Assembly: GCF_032854445.1 (NCBI RefSeq)
Contig: NW_027018487.1
Span: forward strand, 1 to 21,664
From: Liolophura sinensis
Lineage: Eukaryota; Mollusca; Polyplacophora; Chitonida; Chitonidae
Reading direction: 5' to 3'
DNA: 21,664 nucleotides
Of this stretch, positions 9,910 to 21,459 are shown one piece after another. Positions within the stretch are counted from its first letter, which is position 1. Each line of letters starts with the position of its first letter. The position numbers were made by a program, and so were the translations under genes. A model generated the notes under the pieces. It was given only the letters and a program-made list of their open reading frames with translations, was not told the origin of the DNA and did no database searches.

Positions 9910-10458
9910 GTTTTTCCACTTTTGGATTTTTGCCTGGTCTTTTTGCTAATTGAAATCGGCTACATTAACTATGTACAATCGCGACTGGTCATTACTATAT
10001 TCAACTTTTCATTATAAGTTATGTGCCCTTCGGTAGCCCAGACGACGTCAAATCTTTGGGCCAAGCCCATTTAACTCACCCAGCAGTTGTCTTACTTCTA
10101 AGTCAAAGACAAACTCAATGTCTTTATCTACATGTAGAAAAACCACACCATTTGTATATAAAAAAACACAAGGTACTTGATACAGTCCGCTGTAAAAAGT
10201 ACAATTGAACACTGACCCACATCAATAAGGTGCCAAAAGATGCGCAATTGGGCCAGGCATCTCCAGCTGTTGAAAAATTGCAAATTTCCTTGGTTTCCAT
10301 GGAGTAAGAGCCGTTGCTGGGCACGTGATCTTGACATCAATGATTATTCATTTGTGGCTACAGCCAAAAGTATTGGTCGGAGAGCAACGCGGTTTGCACC
10401 ATTCGATTTCTCGTCAAAAAATACGTTGGATTAGCCTCTTACCAGCAGCATTTTAACA
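9910..10458 (+). repeat. Monomer unit 19, type E variant
   Basis: 549 bp, 7-A run and AAGTCAAAG. It has CAATTGAAC rather than the CAATTTAAC of the other E copies, private ACGTTGG near 10425, and a TTTTAACA end. The mixed markers suggest a recombinant. Confidence 0.92.
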
Positions 10459-11009
10459 GTTTTTTCCACTTTTGGATTTTTACCTGGTCTTTTTGCTAAT
10501 TGAAATCGGCTACATTAACTATGTACAATCGCGACTGGTCATTACTATATTCAACTTTTCATTATAAGTTATGTGCCCTTCGGTAGCCCAGACGACGTCA
10601 AATCTTTGGGCCAAGCCCATTTAACTCACCCAGCAAATGTCTTACTTCTAAGTCGAAGACAAACTCAATGTCTTTATCTACATGTAGAAAAACCACACCA
10701 TTTGTATATAAAAAAAACACAAGGTATATGATACAGTCTGCTGTAAAAAGTACAATTGAACACTGACCCACATCAATAAGGTGCCAAAAGATGCGCAATT
10801 GGGCCAGGCATCTCCAGCTGTTGACAAATTGCAAATTTCCTTGGTTTCCATGTAGTAAGAGCCGTTGCTGGGCACGTGATCTTGACATCAATGATTATTC
10901 ATTTGTGGCTACAGCCAAAAGTATTGGTCGGAGAGCAACGCGGTTTGCACCATTCGATTTCTCGTCAAAAAATACGTCGGATTAGCCTCTTACCAGCAGC
11001 ATTGGAACA
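10459..11009 (+). repeat. Monomer unit 20, type G, CAATCGCG subtype
   Basis: 551 bp; opens with six T instead of five. G markers are present except CAATCGCG, a combination shared with unit 38. Type F is skipped between unit 19 and this copy. Confidence 0.94.
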
Positions 11010-11560
11010 GTTTTTCTACTTTTGGATTTTTGCCTGGTCTTTTTGCTAATTGAAATCGGCTACATTAACTATGTACAATCGCGACTGGTCATTACTATAT
11101 TCAACTTTTCATTATAAGTTATGTGCCCTTCGGTAGCCCAGACGACGTCAAATCTTTGGGCCAAGCCCATTTAACTCACCCAGCAGTTGTCTTACTTCTA
11201 AGTCGAAGACAAACTCAATGTCTTTATCTACATGTAGAAAAACCACACCATTTGTATATAAAAAAAAACACAAGGTACTTGATACAGTCCGCTGTAAAAA
11301 GTACAATTGAACACTGACCCACATCAATAAGGTGCCAAAAGATGCGCAATTGGGCCAGGCATCTCCAGCTGTTGAAAAATTGCAAATTTCCTTGGTTTCC
11401 ATGGAGTAAGAGCCGTTGCTGGGCACGTGATCTTGACATCAATGATTATTCATTTGTGGCTACAGCCAAAAGTATTGGTCGGAGAGCAACGCGGTTTGCA
11501 CCATTCGATTTCTCGTCAAAAAACACGTCGGATTAGCCTCTTACCAGCAGCATTTTAACA
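11010..11560 (+). repeat. Monomer unit 21, type H
   Basis: 551 bp, CTAC opening and 9-A run, but GGGCCAAG instead of the usual H GGGCAAAG. Private AAACACG near 11524 and a TTTTAACA end shared with unit 39. Confidence 0.93.
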
Positions 11561-12110
11561 GTTTTTCCACTTTTGGATTTTTGCCTGGTATTTTTTCTAA
11601 TTGAAATCGGCTACATTAACTATGTACAATCGCGACTGGTCATTACTATATTCAACTTTTCATTATAAGTTATGTGCCCTTCGGTAGCCCAGACGACGTC
11701 AAATCTTTGGGCCAAGCCCATTTAACTCACCCAGCAGTTGTCTTACTTCGAAGTCGAAGACAAACTCAATGTCTTTATCTACATGTAGAAAAACCACACC
11801 ATTTGTATATAAAAAAAACACAAGGTACTAGATACAGCCCGCTGTAAAAAGTACAATTGAACACTGACCCACATCAATAAGGTGCCAAAAGATGCGCAAT
11901 TGGGCCAGGCATCTCCAGCTGTTGAAAAATTGCAAATTTCCTTGGTTTCCATGGAGTAAGACCCGTTGCTGGGCACGTGATCTTGACATCAATGATTATT
12001 CATTTGTGGCTACAGCCAAAAGTATTGGTCGGAGAGCAACGCGGTTTGCACCATTCGATTTCTCGTCAAAAAATACGTCGGATTAGCCTCTTACCAGCAG
12101 CATTGGAACA
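11561..12110 (+). repeat. Monomer unit 22, type I
   Basis: 550 bp. GGTATTTTTTCT near offset 30 recurs only in unit 40. Other differences: CTTCGAAGTC, GGTACTAG, CAGCCCGC, and AAGACCCG, the last shared only with unit 31. It is followed by A. Confidence 0.93.
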
Positions 12111-12660
12111 GTTTTTCTACTTTTGGATTTTTGCCTGGTCTTTTTGCGAATTGAAATCGGCTACATTAACTATGTACAATCGCGACTGGTCATTACTATA
12201 TTCAACTTTTCATTATAAGTTATGTGCCCTTCGGTAGCCCAGACGACGTCAAATCTTTGGGCCAAGCCCATTTAACTCACCCAGCAAATGTCTTACTTCT
12301 AAGTCGAAGACAAACTCAATGTCTTTATCTACATGTAGAAAAACCACACCATTTGTATATAAAAAAAACACAAGGTACTTGATACAGTCCGCTGTAAAAA
12401 GGACAATTGAACACTGACCCACATCAATAAGGTGCCAAAAGATGCGCAATTGGGCCAGGCATCTCCAGCTGTTGAAAAATTGCAAATTTCCTTGGTTTCC
12501 ATGGAGTAAGAGCCGTTGCTGGGCACGTGATCTTGACATCAATGATTATTCATTTGTGGCTACAGCCAAAAGTATTGGTCGGAGAGCAACGCGGTTTGCA
12601 CCATTCGATTTCTCGTCAAAAAATACGTCGGATTAGCCTCTTACCAGCAGCATTGGAACA
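12111..12660 (+). repeat. Monomer unit 23, type A
   Basis: 550 bp, CTAC opening like unit 1. Private TTTTTGCGAATT near 12145 removes a stop and lengthens a + strand frame (11977-12237). Confidence 0.95.
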
Positions 12661-13210
12661 GTTTTTCCACTTTTGGATTTTTGCCTGGTCTTTTTGCTAA
12701 TTGAAATCGGCTACATTAACTATGTACAATCGCGACTGGTCATTACTATATTCAACTTTTCATTATAAGTTATGTGCCCTTCGGTAGCCCAGACGACGTC
12801 AAATCTTTGGGCCAAGCCCATTTAACTCACCCAGCAAATGTCTTACTTCTAAGTCGAAGACAAACTCAATGTCTTTATCTACATGTAGAAAAACCACACC
12901 ACTTGTATATAAAAAAAACACAAGGTACTTGATACAGTCCGCTGTAAAAAGGACAATTGAACACTGACCCACATCAATAAGGTGCCAAAAGTTGCGCAAT
13001 TGGGCCAGGCATCTCCAGCTGTTGAAAAATTGCAAATTTCCTTGGTTTCCATGGAGTAAGAGCCGTTGCTGGGCACGTGATCTTGACATCAATGATTATT
13101 CATTTGTGGCTACAGCCAAAAGTATTGGTCGGAGAGCAACGCGATTTGCACCATTCGATTTCTCGTCAAAAAATACGTCGGATTAGCCTCTTACCAGCAG
13201 CATTGGAACA
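12661..13210 (+). repeat. Monomer unit 24, type B
   Basis: 550 bp, B markers with GCGATTTGC shared only with unit 2. Confidence 0.95.
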
Positions 13211-13761
13211 GTTTTTCCACTTTTGGATTTTTGCCTGGTCTTTTTGCTAATTGAAATCGGCTACATTAACTATGTACAATCGCGACTGGTCATTACTATA
13301 TTCAACTTTTCATTATAAGTTATGTGCCCTTCGGTAGCCCAGACGACGTCAAATCTTTGGGCCAAGCCCATTTAACTCACCCAGCAAATGTCTTACTTCT
13401 AAGTCGAAGACAAACTCAATGTCTTTATCTACATGTAGAAAAACCAAACCATTTGTATATAAAAAACAACACAAGGTACTTGATACAGTCCGCTGTAAAA
13501 AGTACAATTGAACACTGACCCACATCAATAAGGTGCCAAAAGATGCGCAATTGGGCCAGGCATCTCCAGCTGTTGAAAAATTGCAAATTTCCTTGGTTTC
13601 CATGGAGTAAGAGCAGTTGCTGGGCACGTGATCTTGACATCAATGATTATTCATTTGTGGCTACAGCCAAAAGTATTGGTCGGAGAGCAACGCGGTTTGC
13701 ACCATTCGATTTCTCGTCAAAAAATACGTCGGATTAGCCTCTTACCAGCAGCATTGGAACA
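13211..13761 (+). repeat. Monomer unit 25, type C
   Basis: 551 bp, clean C copy. It is followed by E, so D is missing at this junction. Confidence 0.95.
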
Positions 13762-14310
13762 GTTTTTCCACTTTTGGATTTTTGCCTGGTCTTTTTGCTA
13801 ATTGAAATCGGCTACATTAACTATGTACAATCGCGACTGGTCATTACTATATTCAACTTTTCATTATAAGTTATGTGCCCTTCGGTAGCCCAGACGACGT
13901 CAAATCTTTGGGCCAAGCCCATTTAACTCACCCAGCAGTTGTCTTACTTCTAAGTCAAAGACAAACTCAATGTCTTTATCTTCATGTAGAAAAACCACAC
14001 CATTTGTATATAAAAAAACACAAGGTACTTGATACAGTCCGCTGTAAAAAGTACAATTTAACACTGACCCACATCAATAAGGTGCCAAAAGATGCGCAAT
14101 TGGGCCAGGCATCTCCAGCTGTTGAAAAATTGCAAATTTCCTTGGTTTCCATGGAGTAAGAGCCGTTGCTGGGCACGTGATCTTGACATCAATGATTATT
14201 CATTTGTGGCTACAGCCAAAAGTATTGGTCGGAGAGCAACGCGGTTTGCACCATTCGATTTCTCGTCAAAAAATACGTCGGATTAGCCTCTTACCAGCAG
14301 CATTGGAACA
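13762..14310 (+). repeat. Monomer unit 26, type E
   Basis: 549 bp, 7-A run and CAATTTAAC. Private TATCTTCATG near 13978 breaks the 12-bp palindrome present in the other copies. Confidence 0.94.
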
Positions 14311-14860
14311 GTTTTTCCACTTTTGGATTTTTGCCTGGTCTTTTTGCTAATTGAAATCGGCTACATTAACTATGTACAATCGCGACTGGTCATTACTATA
14401 TTCAACTTTTCATTATAAGTTATGTGCCCTTCGGTAGCCCAGACGACGTCAAATCTTTGGGCCAAGCCCATTTAACTCACCCAGCAAATGTCTTACTTCT
14501 AAGTCGAAGACAAACTCAATGTCTTTATCTACATGTAGAAAAACCACACCATTTGTATATAAAAAAAACACAAGGTACTTGATACAGTCCGCTGTAAAAA
14601 GTACAATTGAACACTGACCCACATCAATAAGGTGCCAAAAGATGCGCAATTGGGCCAGGCATCTCCAGCTGTTGAAAAATTGCAAATTTCCTTGGTTTCC
14701 ATGGAGTAAGAGCCGTTGCTGGGCACGTGATCTTGACATCAATGATTATTCATTTGTGGCTACAGCCAAAAGTATTGGTCGGAGAGCAACGCGGTTTGCA
14801 CCATTCGATTTCTCGTCAAAAAATACGTCGGATTAGCCTCTTACCAGCAGCATTGGAACA
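14311..14860 (+). repeat. Monomer unit 27, type F
   Basis: 550 bp, consensus-like with no private change seen. It is followed by B, a break in order. Confidence 0.95.
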
Positions 14861-15410
14861 GTTTTTCCACTTTTGGATTTTTGCCTGGTCTTTTTGCTAA
14901 TTGAAATCGGCTACATTAACTATGTACAATCGCGACTGGTCATTACTATATTCAACTTTTCATTATAAGTTATGTGCCCTTCGGTAGCCCAGACGACGTC
15001 AAATCTTTGGGCCAAGCCCATTTAACTCACCCAGCAAATGTCTTACTTCTAAGTCGAAGACAAACTCAATGTCTTTATCTACATGTAGAAAAACCACACC
15101 ACTTGTATATAAAAAAAACACAAGGTACTTGATACAGTCCGCTGTAAAAAGGACAATTGAACACTGACCCACATCAATAAGGTGCCAAAAGTTGCGCAAT
15201 TGGGCCAGGCATCTCCAGCTGTTGAAAAATTGCAAATTTCCTTGGTTTCCATGGAGTAAGAGCCGTTGCTGGGCACGTGATCTTGACATCAATGATTATT
15301 CATTTGTGGCTACAGCCAAAAGTATTGGTCGGAGAGCAACGCGGTTTGCACCATTCGATTTCTCGTCAAAAAATACGTCGGATTAGCCTCTTACCAGCAG
15401 CATTGGAACA
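14861..15410 (+). repeat. Monomer unit 28, type B
   Basis: 550 bp, clean B copy with GCGGTTTGC. Confidence 0.95.
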
Positions 15411-15961
15411 GTTTTTCCACTTTTGGATTTTTGCCTGGTCTTTTTGCTAATTGAAATCGGCTACATTAACTATGTACAATCGCGACTGGTCATTACTATA
15501 TTCAACTTTTCATTATAAGTTATGTGCCCTTCGGTAGCCCAGACGACGTCAAATCTTTGGGCCAAGCCCATTTAACTCACCCAGCAAATGTCTTACTTCT
15601 AAGTCGAAGACAAACTCAATGTCTTTATCTACATGTAGAAAAACCAAACCATTTGTATATAAAAAACAACACAAGGTACTTGATACAGTCCGCTGTAAAA
15701 AGTACAATTGAACACTCACCCACATCAATAAGGTGCCAAAAGATGCGCAATTGGGCCAGGCATCTCCAGCTGTTGAAAAATTGCAAATTTCCTTGGTTTC
15801 CATGGAGTAAGAGCAGTTGCTGGGCACGTGATCTTGACATCAATGATTATTCATTTGTGGCTACAGCCAAAAGTATTGGTCGGAGAGCAACGCGGTTTGC
15901 ACCATTCGATTTCTCGTCAAAAAATACGTCGGATTAGCCTCTTACCAGCAGCATTGGAACA
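15411..15961 (+). repeat. Monomer unit 29, type C
   Basis: 551 bp, C markers plus CACTCACCC near 15716, otherwise seen only in unit 14. As there, a TGA is lost and a 137-codon frame (15524-15937) results. Confidence 0.94.
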
Positions 15962-16511
15962 GTTTTTCCACTTTTGGATTTTTGCCTGGTCTTTTTGCTA
16001 ATTGAAATCGGCTACATTAACTATGTACAATCGCGACTGGTCATTACTATATTCAACTTTTCATTATAAGTTATGTGCCCTTCGGTAGCCCAGACGACGT
16101 CAAATCTTTGGGCCAAGCCCATTTAACTCACCCAGCAGTTGTCTTACTTCTAAGTCAAAGACAAACTCAATGTCTTTATCTACATGTAGAAAAACCACAC
16201 CATTTGTATATAAAAAAAACACAAGGTACTTGATACAGTCCGCTGTAAAAAGTACAATTTAACACTGACCCACATCAATAAGGTGCCAAAAGATGCGCAA
16301 TTGGGCCAGGCATCTCCAGCTGTTGAAAAATTGCAAATTTCCTTGGTTTCCATGGAGTAAGAGCAGTTGCTGGGCACGTGATCTTGACATCAATGATTAT
16401 TCATTTGTGGCTACAGCCAAAAGTATTGGTCGGAGAGCAACGCGGTTTGCACCATTCGATTTCTCGTCAAAAAATACGTCGGATTAGCCTCTTACCAGCA
16501 GCATTGGAACA
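15962..16511 (+). repeat. Monomer unit 30, type D with a C-type patch
   Basis: 550 bp, D markers, but GAGCAGTTG near 16368 as in type C. The donor could be the C copy immediately upstream. Confidence 0.93.
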
Positions 16512-17060
16512 GTTTTTCCACTTTTGGATTTTTGCCTGGTCTTTTTGCTAATTGAAATCGGCTACATTAACTATGTACAATCGCGACTGGTCATTACTAT
16601 ATTCAACTTTTCATTATAAGTTATGTGCCCTTCGGTAGCCCAGACGACGTCAAATCTTTGGGCCAAGCCCATTTAACTCACCCAGCAGTTGTCTTACTTC
16701 TAAGTCAAAGACAAACTCAATGTCTTTATCTACATGTAGAAAAACCACACCATTTGTATATAAAAAAACACAAGGTACTTGATACAGTCCGCTGTAAAAA
16801 GTACAATTTAACACTGACCCACATCAATAAGGTGCCAAAAGATGCGCAATTGGGCCAGGCATCTCCAGCTGTTGAAAAATTGCAAATTGCCTTGGTTTCC
16901 ATGGAGTAAGACCCGTTGCTGGGCACGTGATCTTGACATCAATGATTATTCATTTGTGGCTACAGCCAAAAGTATTGGTCAGAGAGCAACGCGGTTTGCA
17001 CCATTCGATTTCTCGTCAAAAAATACGTCGGATTAGCCTCTTACCAGCAGCATTGGAACA
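16512..17060 (+). repeat. Monomer unit 31, type E
   Basis: 549 bp, 7-A run and CAAATTGCC shared only with unit 9. AAGACCCG is shared only with unit 22. GGTCAGAG near 16981 is private. Confidence 0.94.
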
Positions 17061-17610
17061 GTTTTTCCACTTTTGGATTTTTGCCTGGTCTTTTTGCTAA
17101 TTGAAATCGGCTACATTAACTATGTACAATCGCGACTGGTCATTACTATATTCAACTTTTCATTATAAGTTATGTGCCCTTCGGTAGCCCAGACGACGTC
17201 AAATCTTTGGGCCAAGCCCATTTAACTCACCCAGCAAATGTCTTACTTCTAAGTCGAAGACAAACTCAATGTCTTTATCTACATGTAGAAAAACCACACC
17301 ATTTGTATATAAAAAAAACACAAGGTACTTGATACAGTCCGCTGTAAAAAGTACAATTGAACACTGACCCACATCAATAAGGTGCCAAAAGATGCGCAAT
17401 TGGGCCAGGCATCTCCAGCTGTTGAAAAATTGCAAATTTCCTTGGTTTCCATGGAGTAAGAGCCGTTGCTGGGCACGTGATCTTGACATCAATGATTATT
17501 CATTTGTGGCTACAGCCAAAAGTATTGGTCGGAGAGCAACGCGGTTTGCACCATTCGATTTCTCGTCAAAAAATACGTCGGATTAGCCTCTTACCAGCAG
17601 CATTGGAACA
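17061..17610 (+). repeat. Monomer unit 32, type F
   Basis: 550 bp, consensus-like; corresponds to unit 10. Confidence 0.95.
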
Positions 17611-18160
17611 GTTTTTCCACTTTTGGATTTTTACCTGGTCTTTTTGCTAATTGAAATCGGCTACATTAACTATGTACAATAGCGACTGGTCATTACTATA
17701 TTCAACTTTTCATTATAAGTTATGTGCCCTTCGGTAGCCCAGACGACGTCAAATCTTTGGGCCAAGCCCATTTAACTCACCCAGCAAATGTCTTACTTCT
17801 AAGTCGAAGACAAACTCAATGTCTTTATCTACATGTAGAAAAACCACACCATTTGTATATAAAAAAAACACAAGGTATATGATACAGTCTGCTGTAAAAA
17901 GTACAATTGAACACTGACCCACATCAATAAGGTGCCAAAAGATGCGCAATTGGGCCAGGCATCTCCAGCTGTTGACAAATTGCAAATTTCCTTGGTTTCC
18001 ATGTAGTAAGAGCCGTTGCTGGGCACGTGATCTTGACATCAATGATTATTCATTTGTGGCTACAGCCAAAAGTATTGGTCGGAGAGCAACGCGGTTTGCA
18101 CCATTCGATTTCTCGTCAAAAAATACGTCGGATTAGCCTCTTACCAGCAGCATTGGAACA
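17611..18160 (+). repeat. Monomer unit 33, type G
   Basis: 550 bp, full G marker set including CAATAGCG; corresponds to unit 11. Confidence 0.95.
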
Positions 18161-18711
18161 GTTTTTCTACTTTTGGATTTTTGCCTGGTCTTTTTGCTAA
18201 TTGAAATCGGCTACATTAACTATGTACAATCGCGACTGGTCATTACTATATTCAACTTTTCATTATAAGTTATGTGCCCTTCGGTAGCCCAGACGACGTC
18301 AAATCTTTGGGCAAAGCCCATTTAACTCACCCAGCAGTTGTCTTACTTCTAAGTCGAAGACAAACTCAATGTCTTTATCTACATGTAGAAAAACCACACC
18401 ATTTGTATATAAAAAAAAACACAAGGTACTTGATACAGTCCGCTGTAAAAAGTACAATTGAACACTGACCCACATCAATAAGGTGCCAAAAGATGCGCAA
18501 TTGGGCCAGGCATCTCCAGCTGTTGAAAAATTGCAAATTTCCTTGGTTTCCATGGAGTAAGAGCCGTTGCTGGGCACGTGATCTTGACATCAATGATTAT
18601 TCATTTGTGGCTACAGCCAAAAGTATTGGTCGGAGAGCAACGCGGTTTGCACCATTCGATTTCTCGTCAAAAAATACGTCGGATTAGCCTCTTACCAGCA
18701 GCATTGGAACA
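18161..18711 (+). repeat. Monomer unit 34, type H
   Basis: 551 bp, CTAC opening, GGGCAAAG and a 9-A run; corresponds to unit 12 (10-A). Confidence 0.95.
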
Positions 18712-19261
18712 GTTTTTCCACTTTTGGATTTTTGCCTGGTCTTTTTGCTAATTGAAATCGGCTACATTAACTATGTACAATCGCGACTGGTCATTACTAT
18801 ATTCAACTTTTCATTATAAGTTATGTGCCCTTCGGTAGCCCAGACGACGTCAAATCTTTGGGCCAAGCCCATTTAACTCACCCAGCAAATGTCTTACTTC
18901 TAAGTCGAAGACAAACTCAATGTCTTTATCTACATGTAGAAAAACCACACCATTTGTATATAAAAAAAACACAAGGTACTTGATACAGTCCGCTGTAAAA
19001 AGTACAATTGAACACTGACCCACATCAATAAGGTGCCAAAAGATGCGCAATTGGGCCAGGCATCTCCAGCTGTTGAAAAATTGCAAATTTCCTTGGTTTC
19101 CATGGAGTAAGAGCCGTTGCTGGGCACGTGATCTTGACATCAATGATTATTCATTTGTGGCTACAGCCAAAAGTATTGGTCGGAGAGCAACGCGGTTTGC
19201 ACCATTCGATTTCTCGTCAAAAAATACGTCGGATTAGCCTCTTACCAGCAGCATTGGAACA
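18712..19261 (+). repeat. Monomer unit 35, type F
   Basis: 550 bp, consensus-like; first monomer of the second F-G-H trimer. Confidence 0.95.
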
Positions 19262-19811
19262 GTTTTTCCACTTTTGGATTTTTACCTGGTCTTTTTGCTA
19301 ATTGAAATCGGCTACATTAACTATGTACAATAGCGACTGGTCATTACTATATTCAACTTTTCATTATAAGTTATGTGCCCTTCGGTAGCCCAGACGACGT
19401 CAAATCTTTGGGCCAAGCCCATTTAACTCACCCAGCAAATGTCTTACTTCTAAGTCGAAGACAAACTCAATGTCTTTATCTACATGTAGAAAAACCACAC
19501 CATTTGTATATAAAAAAAACACAAGGTATATGATACAGTCTGCTGTAAAAAGTACAATTGAACACTGACCCACATCAATAAGGTGCCAAAAGATGCGCAA
19601 TTGGGCCAGGCATCTCCAGCTGTTGACAAATTGCAAATTTCCTTGGTTTCCATGTAGTAAGAGCCGTTGCTGGGCACGTGATCTTGACATCAATGATTAT
19701 TCATTTGTGGCTACAGCCAAAAGTATTGGTCGGAGAGCAACGCGGTTTGCACCATTCGATTTCTCGTCAAAAAATACGTCGGATTAGCCTCTTACCAGCA
19801 GCATTTTAACA
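19262..19811 (+). repeat. Monomer unit 36, type G
   Basis: 550 bp, full G set with CAATAGCG; ends in TTTTAACA rather than TTGGAACA. Confidence 0.95.
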
Positions 19812-20362
19812 GTTTTTCTACTTTTGGATTTTTGCCTGGTCTTTTTGCTAATTGAAATCGGCTACATTAACTATGTACAATCGCGACTGGTCATTACTAT
19901 ATTCAACTTTTCATTATAAGTTATGTGCCCTTCGGTAGCCCAGACGACGTCAAATCTTTGGGCAAAGCCCATTTAACTCACCCAGCAGTTGTCTTACTTC
20001 TAAGTCGAAGACAAACTCAATGTCTTTATCTACATGTAGAAAAACCACACCATTTGTATATAAAAAAAAACACAAGGTACTTGATACAGTCCGCTGTAAA
20101 AAGTACAATTGAACACTGACCCACATCAATAAGGTGCCAAAAGATGCGCAATTGGGCCAGGCATCTCCAGCTGTTGAAAAATTGCAAATTTCCTTGGTTT
20201 CCATGGAGTAAGAGCCGTTGCTGGGCACGTGATCTTGACATCAATGATTATTCATTTGTGGCTACAGCAAAAAGTATTGGTCGGAGAGCAACGCGGTTTG
20301 CACCATTCGATTTCTCGTCAAAAAATACGTCGGATTAGCCTCTTACCAGCAGCATTGGAACA
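19812..20362 (+). repeat. Monomer unit 37, type H
   Basis: 551 bp, CTAC opening, GGGCAAAG and 9-A run. Private ACAGCAAAAAG near 20268 breaks the TGGCT/AGCCA inverted repeat. Confidence 0.95.
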
Positions 20363-20909
20363 GTTTTTCCACTTTTGGATTTTTACCTGGTCTTTTTGCT
20401 ATTGAAATCGGCTACATTAACTATGTACAATCGCGACTGGTCATTACTATATTCAACTTTTCATTATAAGTTATGTGCCTTTCGGTAGCCCAGACGACGT
20501 CAAATCTTTGGGCCAAGCCCATTTAACTCACCCAGCAAATGTCTTACTTCTAAGTCGAAGACAAACTCATGTCTTTATCTACATGTAGAAAAACCACACC
20601 ATTTGTATATAAAAAAAACACAAGGTATATGATACAGTCTGCTGTAAAAAGTACAATTAAACACTGACCCACATCAATAAGGTGCCAAAAGATGCGCAAT
20701 TGGGCCAGGCATCTCCAGCTGTTGACAAATTGCAAATTTCCTTGGTTTCCATGGAGTAAGAGCCGTTGCTGGGCACGTGATCTTGACATCAATGATTATT
20801 CATTTGTGGCTACAGCCAAAGTATTGGTCGGATAGCAACGCGGTTTGCACCATTCGATTTCTCGTCAAAAAATACGTCGGATTAGCCTCTTACCAGCAGC
20901 ATTGGAACA
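20363..20909 (+). repeat. Monomer unit 38, type G, CAATCGCG subtype, eroded
   Basis: 547 bp, the shortest complete copy. Three single-A deletions (TGCTATTG near 20398, CTCATGTC near 20568, GCCAAAGT near 20816) and private substitutions (GCCTTTCGG, CAATTAAAC, GGATAGC). It has CATGGAG instead of the G-type CATGTAG. Confidence 0.93.
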
Positions 20910-21459
20910 GTTTTTCTACTTTTGGATTTTTGCCTGGTCTTTTTGCTAATTGAAATCGGCTACATTAACTATGTACAATCGCGACTGGTCATTACTATAT
21001 TCAACTTTTCATTATAAGTTATGTGCCCTTCGGTAGCCCAGACGACGTCAAATCTTTGGGCAAAGCCCATTTAACTCACCCAGCAGTTGTCTTACTTCTA
21101 AGTCGAAGACAAACTCAATGTCTTTATCTACATGTAGAAAAACCACACCATTTGTATATAAAAAAAAAACAAGGTACTTGATACAGTCCGCTGTAAAAAG
21201 TACAATTGAACACTGACCCACATCAATAGGGTGCCAAAAGATGCGCAATTGGGCCAGGCATCTCCAGCTGTTGAAAAATTGCAAATTTCCTTGGTTTCCA
21301 TGGAGTAAGAGCCGTTGCTGGGCACGTGATCTTGACATCAATGATTATTCATTTGTGGCTACAGCCAAAAGTATTGGTCGGAGAGCAACGCGGTTTGCAC
21401 CATTCGATTTCTCGTCAAAAAATACGTCGGATTAGCCTCTTACCAGCAGCATTTTAACA
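20910..21459 (+). repeat. Monomer unit 39, type H
   Basis: 550 bp, CTAC opening and GGGCAAAG. A 10-A run runs directly into CAAGG, so an AC is lost. Private CAATAGGGTG near 21224; TTTTAACA end as in unit 21. Confidence 0.94.

Larger units (their letters stand above)
7709..12110 (+). repeat. HOR block ABCDEGHI, F missing (units 15-22)
   Basis: This is the most complete pass through the cycle: eight monomers from A to I, lacking only F. It is followed directly by another A (unit 23), which is the main evidence that the cycle closes I to A. Unit 19 ends with the TTTTAACA variant at its junction with unit 20. Confidence 0.85.
12111..14860 (+). repeat. HOR block ABCEF, D missing (units 23-27)
   Basis: The run is A, B, C, then E and F, so D is skipped. 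The first three monomers match units 1-3. The next two (E, F) sit where units 4-5 have D and B, so this interval is where the two 22-monomer blocks differ in content but not in monomer count. Confidence 0.8.
14861..18711 (+). repeat. HOR block BCDEFGH (units 28-34)
   Basis: Same seven-monomer order as units 6-12, displaced by about 12,106-12,108 bp. Shared private variants include TTGCC in the E monomer (units 9 and 31) and CAAAG in the H monomer (units 12 and 34). Differences include GCAGTTG in unit 30 and a GGTCAGAG change in unit 31. Confidence 0.85.
18712..20362 (+). repeat. HOR fragment FGH (units 35-37)
   Basis: A second F-G-H trimer directly follows the F-G-H that ends at unit 34, giving a local tandem duplication of a ~1.65-kb trimer. 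Units 35-36 also correspond to units 13-14 by the 22-monomer displacement; unit 37 (H) does not correspond to unit 15 (A). Confidence 0.8.

Noticed and set aside
11977-12237. 86-codon + strand frame spanning units 22-23
   Set aside because: It is longer than in other copies only because of one TAA-removing substitution near 12147, and it crosses the monomer boundary without any gene-like context.
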